A DNA stretch of 58,943 nt from Singulisphaera sp. GP187 (lineage in GTDB: Bacteria; Planctomycetota; Phycisphaerae; Phycisphaerales; SM1A02), in NCBI GenBank assembly GCA_945869475.1, contig CAMBOV010000016.1:1-58943 (forward strand), given 5' to 3'. Positions 50,260 through 58,665 of this stretch are shown here, one piece after another. The notes beneath the pieces are model-generated. The model searched no databases, was not told the DNA's origin, and was given only the letters and a program-made list of their open reading frames with translations. The position numbers and the translations under genes were made by a program. The stretch's first letter is position 1. Each line of letters opens with the position of its first letter.

Positions 50260-51096
50260 ATGAGCAAGATTCATCCCACAGCGATTATCGATCCGACGGC
50301 CGAGATTTCCCACTCGGCGACCATCGGTGCGTTCTGCACCATCGGGCCTCGCGTGACGATTGGCGAAGATTGCATCCTGCGATCGCAGTGTCATGTCACG
50401 GCACTCACCCGGATGGGTCGCGGAAATGAAATTCATCCCTTCACGGTGATCGGTGGCGATCCACAAGACTTGAAGTTTCATGGCGAGCCGACCTGGCTCG
50501 AGATCGGCGACTTCAACACGTTGCGCGAGCACAGCACAATTCACCGAGGCACGGGCAATGGCGGCGGCATCACTCGCATCGGATCGCACAACCTGATCAT
50601 GGGCAACGTGCACATCGCGCACGATGCGATCATCGGCAACCACTGCATCTTTGCCAACAACGCGATGCTCGCGGGTCACACGCAGATCGACGACTACGCA
50701 AACATCGGCGGCGGCGCGGGACTGCACCACTTTGTTCGGGTGGGGTACTGCGGTTTCGTGGGCGGCATGGCGCGCGTCTCGAAAGACGTTCCTCCCTTCA
50801 TGTTGGTCGAAGGCAGTCCAGCGGCGATCCGCGGATACAACAATGTTGGGATGAGTCGGCTCGGATTGAGCGAAGCCGAGATCGATGCGGCAAAAGAGGT
50901 CTACAAGCGCATCTTTCGAATTCGCGGAGGCGAAGGAGTCGCAAAGATTACATCGCTGCTCAAGGATTACCCCAATTCGAAGGTTGTTCGGCGCATCGCT
51001 GAGAGTTTGCGAGCCGTCACTGACGGCCTCAATGGACGTTCACTCGAGACCAAACGCACCGACGACAAGCGCGCATCGCGCGTCACTCGCGGGTAG
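50260..51096 (+). CDS. lpxA: UDP-N-acetylglucosamine O-acyltransferase
   Basis: 278 residues. It has the full LpxA pattern: IHPTAIIDPTAEISHSATIG, GGDPQDLKFHGEPTWLEIGD, NTLREHSTIHRGTGNGGG, NVHIAHDAIIGNHCIFANNA (catalytic His), GGGAGLHHFVRVGYCGFVGG, and GYNNVGMSRLGLSEAEIDA in the C-terminal helical domain. It transfers the first hydroxyacyl chain to UDP-GlcNAc. It lies 26 bases after lpxC-fabZ, so lipid A genes D, C and A are adjacent. lpxB is not in the window. Confidence 0.96.
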   Translation: MSKIHPTAIIDPTAEISHSATIGAFCTIGPRVTIGEDCILRSQCHVTALTRMGRGNEIHPFTVIGGDPQDLKFHGEPTWLEIGDFNTLREHSTIHRGTGNGGGITRIGSHNLIMGNVHIAHDAIIGNHCIFANNAMLAGHTQIDDYANIGGGAGLHHFVRVGYCGFVGGMARVSKDVPPFMLVEGSPAAIRGYNNVGMSRLGLSEAEIDAAKEVYKRIFRIRGGEGVAKITSLLKDYPNSKVVRRIAESLRAVTDGLNGRSLETKRTDDKRASRVTRG

Positions 51097-51108
51097 AGTA
51101 AAAACGAA

Positions 51109-51819
51109 ATGACGAGTCCCGCAAAAGCAGCTCGAATCGACGAACTCATGCAGAAGGCTGAGGAAGCGCTCAAAGCTGCACGGTGGTTTGAAGCAGAGCG
51201 ACTCGCACAACGCGCATTTGAACTTGGTCACCAAGCCGGAGACTTTGGTCGCATGGCTCGCATCCTGCTTCCGCTGCAAGAGTCGCGCCGACAGCGCATG
51301 CAACTTGCAGCTGAGGCGACAACTCTCAAATGGGTCGAGGGTGAGATCAGCGAAGACCACCGGGTCACGGCTGGCATGCACATGCTGCAACCACCGCATG
51401 TCGGAGCCGACGCACGGCGCATCCGCCTCGCTGCGATTCGGCGTGAGACTCCCGTTCTTGTGCTCTGTCGCGAACCGACGACCAGATTGGGTCTCATTCC
51501 AATTGTCGCCATCGGACTCGTGACCGTTCGCGCGCGCATCGAACCGTCAGAGAAGCCAGCGAAACCGACCCGCAAGTGGTTCCTGTGGGCACTCGAAGAG
51601 CTGGGCAATGCAGCGATCGGGATGGTCGACACTGGAATGGACGCGGTGCGCCAAGTCGACTACGCCGTTGCACTCTTGGACGCGGTGCCTGAGCATGAAG
51701 CACTCCACTCGACCTTGCGCGAGTGTTGCTTGCGCGCTGAAGAAGAGATGAGAGAGAGTGCCAGCGCAGACGCAGCCAAGCAGTCTGCCGCGGCACTCCG
51801 GGAAAAGGCGCAGGGCTAG
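51109..51819 (+). CDS. Hypothetical helical protein of the lipid A operon
   Basis: 236 residues. The N terminus is a TPR-like pair of helices (RIDELMQKAEEALKAARWFE, AERLAQRAFELGHQAGDFG). A middle part has beta segments (LGLIPIVAIGLVTVRARIEP), and the C terminus is a charged helix (LRECCLRAEEEMRESASADA). There is no signal peptide, so it is probably cytoplasmic. It lies 12 bases after lpxA and 4 before the M24 peptidase gene. No family was recognised. Confidence 0.7.
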   Translation: MTSPAKAARIDELMQKAEEALKAARWFEAERLAQRAFELGHQAGDFGRMARILLPLQESRRQRMQLAAEATTLKWVEGEISEDHRVTAGMHMLQPPHVGADARRIRLAAIRRETPVLVLCREPTTRLGLIPIVAIGLVTVRARIEPSEKPAKPTRKWFLWALEELGNAAIGMVDTGMDAVRQVDYAVALLDAVPEHEALHSTLRECCLRAEEEMRESASADAAKQSAAALREKAQG

Positions 51820-51823
51820 AGAA

Positions 51824-53005
51824 ATGTCGACAAGTCGATTGCACGTCACCGTGTGCGCGGGAATTCCAGCACTCAATGCGTCGCTCCATCATCGCATTCG
51901 ATTTCCAGTGGGCGATCCCGCTGCACTCGTCACGATTCACACGGGTGAACCGGGCAAGAACGCGAATGCCCAGCGCATCTTGATTCTGCGCGATATTGAA
52001 ATGGATCGCGCTCGAAAGAGTGCCAAGGCAGATCTCGTGGCGTGTCCCGATGCGTACGCCCCAGCTGGAGGTCTCTCAGGCGACCGCGAAACGGCGACTG
52101 CGCAAGCGGTCGCGCAGTGCGTCTGTCGCAGTGGAGCCAAGAGCGTCACAGTCGACCGATCGACACCTGCGATTTATTGGCACGAACTTCTCGCGGCGGG
52201 GTTGAAGGTCACGTGCGATCCACTCGATGGAGTCGCCGCGCGCCGAGCGAAAGACGCTCAAGAGATTGAGTGGCTTCGACAGTGTCAGCGCGATACCGAA
52301 GCGGCCGTTCGCATGGCGTGCCAAACGATCGCGACGGCGACCGTGCGCGAAGACGGTGTGCTCTTGCGCGATGGACGCCCGCTCACTGCCGACCGTATGC
52401 GCGAGGCCGTTGATGTTTTCTTGCTGCGCCGTGGATATCAGAATCCTGAGTCGATCATCGCTGGTGGCGACGAGTCGAGTGATTGTCACGAGCATGGACA
52501 TGGAGAGTTGCGCACGGGCAAAGGTGTGATCGTCGATATTTTTCCGCGCAGTCGCAAGACCCTTTACAACGGCGATTGCACGCGAACCGTTGTCCATGGG
52601 GCGGCACCGCAAGAACTGATTCGCATGCACGCGGCCGTCGTCGCGGCCAAGGCCGCCGCGATCGCGTTAGTGCGTCCAGGGGTGACGGGTGATGCAATTC
52701 ACGCAGAAACTTCGCGCGTCATTCGCGAGTCGGGATACAAGATGGGCATGCCGACGAGTGACGAGACGTGGGCTGGTGCGAGAATGACCCATGGAACTGG
52801 CCACGGCGTCGGGCTCGAAGTGCATGAACCCCCACTGCTCGCGCTGAATGGTCCACCGCTTGTTGAAGGTGATGTGCTCACGATCGAGCCTGGTCTGTAT
52901 CAGCCAGGGCTCGGAGGCGTGCGCGTCGAAGACATGGTGGTCGTCACCGCGACGGGTTGTGAGAATCTGGGCGAGTTACCCGAAGGCCTCGACTGGCGAA
53001 TGTGA
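51824..53005 (+). CDS. M24-family metallopeptidase (Xaa-Pro aminopeptidase-like)
   Basis: 393 residues from the ATG at 51824. An N-terminal creatinase-like domain leads into a pita-bread domain. The metal ligands are readable as Asp in VIVDIFPRSRKTLYNGDCTR (two Asp), His in MTHGTGHGVGLEVHEPP and Glu in LTIEPGLYQPGLGGVRVED. These are the five ligands of the M24 fold. It probably removes N-terminal residues before proline, but creatinase-like members without peptidase activity exist. The gene converges with ettA, 4 bases apart. Confidence 0.88.
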   Translation: MSTSRLHVTVCAGIPALNASLHHRIRFPVGDPAALVTIHTGEPGKNANAQRILILRDIEMDRARKSAKADLVACPDAYAPAGGLSGDRETATAQAVAQCVCRSGAKSVTVDRSTPAIYWHELLAAGLKVTCDPLDGVAARRAKDAQEIEWLRQCQRDTEAAVRMACQTIATATVREDGVLLRDGRPLTADRMREAVDVFLLRRGYQNPESIIAGGDESSDCHEHGHGELRTGKGVIVDIFPRSRKTLYNGDCTRTVVHGAAPQELIRMHAAVVAAKAAAIALVRPGVTGDAIHAETSRVIRESGYKMGMPTSDETWAGARMTHGTGHGVGLEVHEPPLLALNGPPLVEGDVLTIEPGLYQPGLGGVRVEDMVVVTATGCENLGELPEGLDWRM

Positions 53006-53009
53006 GAGG

Positions 53010-54752
53010 TCAGGCCCGCGTCATTTTTCGATACTTCACTCGGTGTGGAGTTGAATCGGCGCCAAGTCGACGGGCGCGATCCTCTTCATAGGCCGAGAAG
53101 TTTCCGTTGAAAAAGAACGTCTGACTGTCACCTTCGAAGGCGAGGATGTGCGTCGCGACGCGGTCAAGGAACCATCGATCATGGCTGACAATCACCGCAG
53201 TCCCACCAAAGTTCTCAATCGCTTCTTCGAGCGCGCGCATCGTGTTCACATCCAGATCGTTGGTCGGTTCGTCAAAGAGAATCACATTGTTCCCTTGATG
53301 TAACATGCGCGCGAGATGCACGCGGTTGCGCTCACCACCCGAAAGATTTCCGCACAACTTCTGCTGCTCAGTTCCAGTGAAACCGAATCTCGCGACATAC
53401 GCGCGACTATTGACCTTCACAGGTCCAAGTTGGATTTCTTCTTGACCATCTGAGATCGCTTGCCAGATACTGTCGGTTGGCGACATTGCATCTCGAAGTT
53501 GTTCGATGTAACCCAACTTCACAGTTTCGCCAACAACAAATTCTCCGCCGTCGACTTTTTCGCTACCGAGAATCATCTTGAAGAGCGTCGTCTTGCCTGC
53601 ACCATTGGGACCGATGATCCCCACCACGGCTCCTGCGGGAATCTCAAAGGTCGATCCATCGAGCAAGAGACGATCGCCGAATGCCTTGGTGACGTTTTTT
53701 GCGTGAATGACGACGTTGCCAAGGCGTGGTCCTGGCGGAATGAATATCTCAATCTCTGCTGCTTTTTGGCGCGATTCGTCGTCGGTCAGCATGCGCTCAT
53801 AGTTCGCGACACGTGCCTTGCTCTTGGATTGCCTGCCCTTGGGATTTTGTCGAATCCACTCGAGTTCACGCGTGAGCGACTTCTGCCGCATGCTCGCTTG
53901 CTTCTCCTCGACGGCGAGTCGCGCCGACTTCTGCTCAAGCCACTGCGTGTAGTTGCCGCGATAGGGAATGCCGACGCCGCGATCGAGTTCCAGAATCCAT
54001 CCTGCAACGTTGTCAAGAAAGTACCGATCATGGGTGACCGCGATCACGGTTCCTGGATATCGCGCGAGGTGGTGCTCGAGCCACGCGACGCTCTCTGCAT
54101 CGAGATGGTTTGTCGGCTCATCGAGCAGCAAGACGTCGGGCTTGTGCATCAAGAGTCGCGTGAGGGCAACGCGGCGCCGCTCACCACCCGAAACCTTGTC
54201 GAGCGTCTGGTCCGATGGAGGACAGCGAAGCGCATCCATCGCCATTTCGATTTGACTATCGATCGTCCACGCTTCAACCGCGTCGAGTTTTTCTTGGACG
54301 ACTCCTTGGCGGGCGATCAACTTCTCCATCTCGCTTGAAGAGAGATCTTCACCAAAGCGTGCGTTGATCTCGTCGAACTCTTGCAGCAGGTCGTAGATCG
54401 GTTGCGCACCCTCGCGCACAACCTCGAGCACGGTGCGCACATCATTGGCGAGGGGTTCTTGATCGAGAAGTCCCACCGAAAACCCAGGCGTCCGTTCGAT
54501 TTTGCCGTCGAATTCCTTGTCGATTCCAGCCATGATTCGCAAGAGCGTCGACTTTCCGCTGCCATTGAGACCAAGCACGCCGATCTTGGCGCCGTAGTAG
54601 TACGAGAGCGAAATGTCCTTCAAGATCTCGCGTCGGTTGATCGTCTTGGTGACGTTCAACATGGAACAAATCACGCGAACAGATTCCACGGGAGCCTTCT
54701 TGGAAGCCGAGTTTGAAGCCGAGTTTGAAGCCTTGCGTGCAGGTTGCGCCAT
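53010..54752 (-). CDS. ettA: Energy-dependent translational throttle protein EttA (ABC-F)
   Basis: 580 residues. Two ATP-binding cassettes: the first with GLNGSGKSTLLRIMAG, KVSGGERRRVALTRLL, LLDEPTNHLDAESV; the second with GPNGAGKTTLFKMIL, LSGGERNRVHLARMLHQGNN and LFDEPTNDLDVNTM. The P-site tRNA-interaction linker (LTRELEWIRQNPKGRQSKSK, ARVANYERM) identifies the EttA group. It binds the ribosomal E site and gates the first elongation step according to ATP. The N terminus has an extra Ser/Asn/Ala repeat tail. Confidence 0.96.
   Translation of the reverse strand: MAQPARKASNSASNSASKKAPVESVRVICSMLNVTKTINRREILKDISLSYYYGAKIGVLGLNGSGKSTLLRIMAGIDKEFDGKIERTPGFSVGLLDQEPLANDVRTVLEVVREGAQPIYDLLQEFDEINARFGEDLSSSEMEKLIARQGVVQEKLDAVEAWTIDSQIEMAMDALRCPPSDQTLDKVSGGERRRVALTRLLMHKPDVLLLDEPTNHLDAESVAWLEHHLARYPGTVIAVTHDRYFLDNVAGWILELDRGVGIPYRGNYTQWLEQKSARLAVEEKQASMRQKSLTRELEWIRQNPKGRQSKSKARVANYERMLTDDESRQKAAEIEIFIPPGPRLGNVVIHAKNVTKAFGDRLLLDGSTFEIPAGAVVGIIGPNGAGKTTLFKMILGSEKVDGGEFVVGETVKLGYIEQLRDAMSPTDSIWQAISDGQEEIQLGPVKVNSRAYVARFGFTGTEQQKLCGNLSGGERNRVHLARMLHQGNNVILFDEPTNDLDVNTMRALEEAIENFGGTAVIVSHDRWFLDRVATHILAFEGDSQTFFFNGNFSAYEEDRARRLGADSTPHRVKYRKMTRA
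54703..54732 (-). repeat. 12-bp tandem repeat in the ettA N-terminal extension
   Basis: The plus-strand unit GAAGCCGAGTTT occurs twice in full (54703-54714, 54715-54726) plus a half copy. On the coding strand it gives the Ser/Asn/Ala-rich stretch KASNSASNSASKK ahead of the conserved ABC domain. It is probably slippage-derived and of low complexity. Confidence 0.8.
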
Positions 54753-54791
54753 CGTCGACCGAGTCTAGCGTGGCACTGCGAGTCGACCGCG

Positions 54792-55310
54792 TTAGTTGGT
54801 CCAGCTCGAAAGCACGATCGCGAGGTCAGGACCACTCACGATTCCGTCGTGATTGATGTCGGCGGGTCCGCTCGTCGTTCCCCAGGCGCTCAAGAGCACT
54901 GTGAGATCACCGCCATTGACGATTCGATCGCCGTTGATATCGCCTGCGGGACCCGCAGCGGCGACGTTGATCGTGCCTGTCATGAAAAAGAAACAGTGCG
55001 GCGCGCAGAAGTAGTCGACTGCACTTCCCGCGACCGAGGCTGGCACGATCCACTCGAATGACGGCGAGCCCGAAGTCAGGTCACCGTCAAACATTCCATC
55101 GCCTTCGCAATTCGATCCGCTCGTGACGGTGTGGCCTTGACCGCCCCAGTTCCAGCGAATCGTGTCTCCCACTGCGGCTGATACGGTTGAAGGGCTGAAG
55201 CTCACGCCAACTTGTGTGACGACGATCACCGCAGCGGAGAGCTGCGTCGTGGTCGATGCCAAGAGTGCGGCGGTCGATACGAGCGAGAGAGTCAATCGAG
55301 CGGTCTTCAT
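54792..55310 (-). CDS. Secreted cupredoxin with dockerin-like C terminus
   Basis: 172 residues from the ATG at 55310 (MKTARLTLSLVSTAALLAST, signal peptide). Residues 28-115 form a plastocyanin-like domain: VSFSPSTVSAAVGDTIRWNW, GGQGHTVTSG (His), SFEWIVPASVAGSAVDYFCA, and YFCAPHCFFFMTG, which gives Cys, His and Met, so all four type 1 copper ligands are present. The C terminus has two dockerin-like loops (DINGDRIVNGGDLTVLLSAW; DINHDGIVSGPDLAIVLSSW). It is probably a periplasmic or surface electron carrier. It is divergent from the arylsulfotransferase-like gene. Confidence 0.85.
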   Translation of the reverse strand: MKTARLTLSLVSTAALLASTTTQLSAAVIVVTQVGVSFSPSTVSAAVGDTIRWNWGGQGHTVTSGSNCEGDGMFDGDLTSGSPSFEWIVPASVAGSAVDYFCAPHCFFFMTGTINVAAAGPAGDINGDRIVNGGDLTVLLSAWGTTSGPADINHDGIVSGPDLAIVLSSWTN

Positions 55311-55448
55311 TGAGGGTGCCTCGGTCACACCATACCCCCGCCAGACCACAATTCAATCAAACTTCTGTGGAATCTGCCGCAATTGCAGCAGCGAGGAATC
55401 TCTCGAAAGACAGCGGTCAACTCGTCCCTTTCTTCAACGCGATGCACA

Positions 55449-56879
55449 ATGAACCGCATGGTCTCCCTACGAACCACTCTCTCCCTGACCGTTGCGCTGA
55501 TCGTCTGCGGCTCGACTGCACACAGTGATTGCCCAGGAGATATCGACCTGAGCGGCACGGTCGATGGATCAGACCTCGCAACGCTGCTCGGTGGATGGGG
55601 CAACGCAGGCGGATCTGCAGACATTGATGGCAACGGCATTGTCGATGGAGCAGATCTCGCGATGCTGCTGGTTGGCTGGGGAGCCTGCCCGCTGCCCGCG
55701 CAAGAGCGCAACATGGTGACACTTCTGAACAGTGCAACCTCGACGGCAGTCGACGGTTCACTGACGACAGTTCAATCGTGGACGGGTGCTGCGTCGGGTT
55801 CGAGCGTTGGATATCTGCGACCGGATGGCTCGCTTGTGCGCCCATGCGTGCACGCAGCGGGGGTGTTCGTCTCAGCGGCACGCGGCGGTCGAATTCAGAT
55901 TTTCAATCTGGCCGGGACGCTCGTGAACGATCTGCTTGTCTCGACGAGCGAGTTTCAACAGCACCACGACATCAACCTCATGCCCAACGGCAACATTCTC
56001 TGCATCGCATGGGAGGCGCATACACAAGCGCAAGGGCTCGCTGCGGGACGACAGACGTTGACCGGTCCAATCTGGCCCGAGACGATTCTTGAAATTCAGC
56101 CAACGGGATACAGCACCTACAACATCGTCTGGCGGTGGAGCCTCTGGAATCACTTGATTCAAGGGGTAAATTCGTCGCTCGCGAACTATGGAGTCGTCGC
56201 CGATCACCCAGAATTGGTGAACATCAACTATGCGACGGTGGCTGCATCGGGCGACTGGATTCACGCCAATTCGCTCGATTACGACAGTGTGCGAGACCAG
56301 ATCGTATTGAGTTCGCGCAACTTCAACGAGGTGTGGGTGATCGATCACTCGACGACGACAGCGCAAGCGGCGACGCACGTCGGAGGCAACAGCGGACGGG
56401 GCGGAGACCTACTCTTTCGATGGGGAAATCCTGTCACCTACGGTCGTGGCACGAGCGCGAACCAGTCCTTCTTCACCGTGCATAGCGCGACGTGGATCGA
56501 CGCGGCGCTTCCAGGTGCGGGCAACATCATGGCCTTCAACAACGGTGACCGGGCGGGGACAGCCAACGATTACTCGACGGTGGTCGAGCTCATTCCACCA
56601 CGCGATGCACTGGGCAATTACCTGATCACAGCGGGTCAACCCTTCGGTCCGTCGGCTCCTGTGTGGACGCATGGCGGCGTGGGCGGGTTCTACGGTGGGA
56701 TGACCCAGTGCGGAGCCTTCCGCACCCTCGACAACACGACGCTGATCACGCTCACGAACACCGGTCGTGTCTTTGAAGTCACGAGCGCAGGGCAAACCAT
56801 TTGGGAAATGGACGTGACTGGACAGCTCGCGCGCGTCCCTCGGTACCGACTTGTCGATGGGCTTTGGATCGGTCCGTGA
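55449..56879 (+). CDS. Arylsulfotransferase-like protein with N-terminal dockerin-like module
   Basis: 476 residues from the ATG at 55449; a Met three residues on is an equal alternative. A signal peptide (TTLSLTVALIVCGSTAHS) is followed at residues 28-78 by two dockerin-like loops (DIDLSGTVDGSDLATLLGGW; DIDGNGIVDGADLAMLLVGW). The remainder is a beta-propeller of the ASST type: HHDINLMPNGNILCIAWEAH, DWIHANSLDYDSVRDQIVLS, RNFNEVWVIDHSTT, GGDLLFRWGNP. Catalytic-region His residues are kept. Such enzymes move sulfate between aryl compounds; the substrate is unknown. The dockerin-first order is unusual. Confidence 0.8.
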   Translation: MNRMVSLRTTLSLTVALIVCGSTAHSDCPGDIDLSGTVDGSDLATLLGGWGNAGGSADIDGNGIVDGADLAMLLVGWGACPLPAQERNMVTLLNSATSTAVDGSLTTVQSWTGAASGSSVGYLRPDGSLVRPCVHAAGVFVSAARGGRIQIFNLAGTLVNDLLVSTSEFQQHHDINLMPNGNILCIAWEAHTQAQGLAAGRQTLTGPIWPETILEIQPTGYSTYNIVWRWSLWNHLIQGVNSSLANYGVVADHPELVNINYATVAASGDWIHANSLDYDSVRDQIVLSSRNFNEVWVIDHSTTTAQAATHVGGNSGRGGDLLFRWGNPVTYGRGTSANQSFFTVHSATWIDAALPGAGNIMAFNNGDRAGTANDYSTVVELIPPRDALGNYLITAGQPFGPSAPVWTHGGVGGFYGGMTQCGAFRTLDNTTLITLTNTGRVFEVTSAGQTIWEMDVTGQLARVPRYRLVDGLWIGP

Positions 56880-57247
56880 GCTGCACGGCTTCGTAATCGA
56901 TCCAATTTCGGTTCCGTGAAAAAAATATTTCTCTCGTGCGACGAGGGCGGGCAGAACGCAAAATACGTCGAATTCGGCGCGGGATCGCGGAAACTCACCT
57001 CGTTGGAGGCTGCGCCCGCACCTGAACTTTTTTTATTTTTGTGCAACCGATTTGCACGTTGAGTTTTTGGAAGCAGTATCCGAGTGCAACACGAGTCGGA
57101 GTGGTTCCGAAGCGCGTTGAGGTAGGGCTGAAAGAAAAGGGTACGAGAATTTCTGAGCGACTCGAAGGGCAAGTGATTCACTTGCGCCCTGCGATATCAC
57201 TCGGTCACAACTCTCGGCTCCCTTCTCTGAATGAAGAAAGGGACTCA
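56880..57247. other. 368-base intergenic region, AT-rich, with a short hairpin
   Basis: The region contains an A/T-rich block (about 56918-56935 and 57026-57040). A small hairpin lies at 57041-57057 (GTGCAA-CCGAT-TTGCAC), preceded by T-rich sequence and followed by GTTGAGTTTTT. It may be part of a promoter or a weak terminator for the arylsulfotransferase-like gene. No open frame of convincing composition was seen except the upstream extension of the next gene. Confidence 0.4.
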
Positions 57248-57922
57248 ATGACCATCACTTCGAACAGATGCCTCGGATTGACTGCGGTTGCCGCAGGGAT
57301 GATCTCGGCCACAGCCGGCGCAACGTTCACTGGGATCACCACCTCACATTACGGCATGATCGGCGAGCGCCACGTCTGGCGCGTCTATGCGACGTCGAAC
57401 AATGCGAGTGATGTCTTGCTCAATATCTTCGACCACAACATCACCAACGGCACGATGGCCGGCGTTCAACACAACGACGCTCTCGGCGGATCGTGGCAAC
57501 CCGCGGCGATCTACGATCCCGCATACTTCAACGATTCATTCGTGACGATCACCGGACGTCTCGACACCCCAGCGATGGGCACCTCACTTGATCCCAACTG
57601 GGGAGCAGGCATCGGCGTGGGTGGTGCGATCCCACTCAACGCAGGTTGGTACACGAACAACCCAGGCACCGATATTCGCGCCGATAGTGGCCAGTTCGTG
57701 AACGGTCAGTGGCGAATCCTCATCATGCAGATTGCCGGAAACACGCTGACGCAAGGCACGTTCCGTTACTCCGCAGCGGTCAGCATCGGATGGAAGGTCA
57801 GCGGCGCAACGACCCCTTCCTTCACCTTGAATCAGGGCTACGCCATTCCTGCGCCTGGCGCGTTCGCGCTGCTCGCACTTGCTCGCATCACCGCCCGCCG
57901 TCGCAACGAACAAACTTACTGA
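57248..57922 (+). CDS. PEP-CTERM-like secreted protein, array member 1
   Basis: 224 residues from the ATG at 57248, with GAAAGGGA before it. Signal peptide GLTAVAAGMISATAGATFTG. The body has VWRVYATSNNASDVLLNIFD, GTMAGVQHNDALGGSW and FVTITGRL. The tail is IPAPGAFALLALARITARRR, a hydrophobic helix plus Arg cluster of the exosortase-sorted type. It is a more distant relative of the next two genes, sharing ATFT after the leader, the GSMSALHND-like motif and the tail. The function is unknown; it is probably surface-located. Confidence 0.75.
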   Translation: MTITSNRCLGLTAVAAGMISATAGATFTGITTSHYGMIGERHVWRVYATSNNASDVLLNIFDHNITNGTMAGVQHNDALGGSWQPAAIYDPAYFNDSFVTITGRLDTPAMGTSLDPNWGAGIGVGGAIPLNAGWYTNNPGTDIRADSGQFVNGQWRILIMQIAGNTLTQGTFRYSAAVSIGWKVSGATTPSFTLNQGYAIPAPGAFALLALARITARRRNEQTY

Positions 57923-57974
57923 CTCACGCATCGCATCATTTCATCACATCACTCTCTGAAAAGGAAGAGCATCA

Positions 57975-58619
57975 ATGAAAACGTACTTACTACTGGGAGC
58001 CTCCGCGCTCATCGCTTCAACGGCCTCTGCGACGTTTACCAACGTCAGCTGGGAACGCGCCACCAACGGCAACCACAGCGTCTATTCGATCTACGCGAAC
58101 TTCACTGTGTCGAATGATCGCATTGTGAATGCGTTCGACTTCACGAACGTCGCTGGATCGATGTCCGCGCTTCACAACGATAACTGCTTCGGCGATGTCG
58201 ATACTGATGGCGACGGCTACATCGACCTCTTCGGCGCAACGGGCGCATGGTCACAGACGTGGAACAGCTCTGCTGGCATTCCTTCAGATTCGTTCGTCAT
58301 GATTGGTGCTCCTGGACCAGTCGCTTTGGACCCCGGATTCACTGGCCCATACGACGGTGCCAGCATCGCCAATGGATCGGGCTGGTACGACAGCACTCCA
58401 GCTTCGCAGAATCTCGCTGGCTCTCTCCTGCGCGTCAAACTCATGCAGATCGCTCGGCTTTCAGCGAACGAAACTCTGTTCACGGCAAACATCACGGTCG
58501 GCTACGCAGCGGGCGGCACAACAACTGCGCAATTTGGAAATGGATCGTTCACGATTCCAGCTCCAGGCGCGCTCGCACTTCTCTCACTTGCTGGATTCTC
58601 GTCACGTCGTCGTAAATAA
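57975..58619 (+). CDS. PEP-CTERM-like secreted protein, array member 2
   Basis: 214 residues with an AAGGAAGAG ribosome site. The leader MKTYLLLGASALIASTASAT is followed by VYSIYANFTVSNDRIVNAFD, then a calcium-loop-like DVDTDGDGYIDLFGATGAW, and IPAPGALALLSLAGFSSRRR at the C terminus. It is very close to the next gene in leader and body, so the two are recent tandem duplicates. Confidence 0.8.
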   Translation: MKTYLLLGASALIASTASATFTNVSWERATNGNHSVYSIYANFTVSNDRIVNAFDFTNVAGSMSALHNDNCFGDVDTDGDGYIDLFGATGAWSQTWNSSAGIPSDSFVMIGAPGPVALDPGFTGPYDGASIANGSGWYDSTPASQNLAGSLLRVKLMQIARLSANETLFTANITVGYAAGGTTTAQFGNGSFTIPAPGALALLSLAGFSSRRRK

Positions 58620-58665
58620 ATTCCGACTCATATTCACAACACATCTTTAAAGGAGATTGATTTCA

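Noticed and set aside
57041-57057. Hairpin before the PEP-CTERM-like array as a terminator
   Set aside because: Six base pairs, and the T-rich tract precedes the stem instead of following it, so it was not called a terminator.
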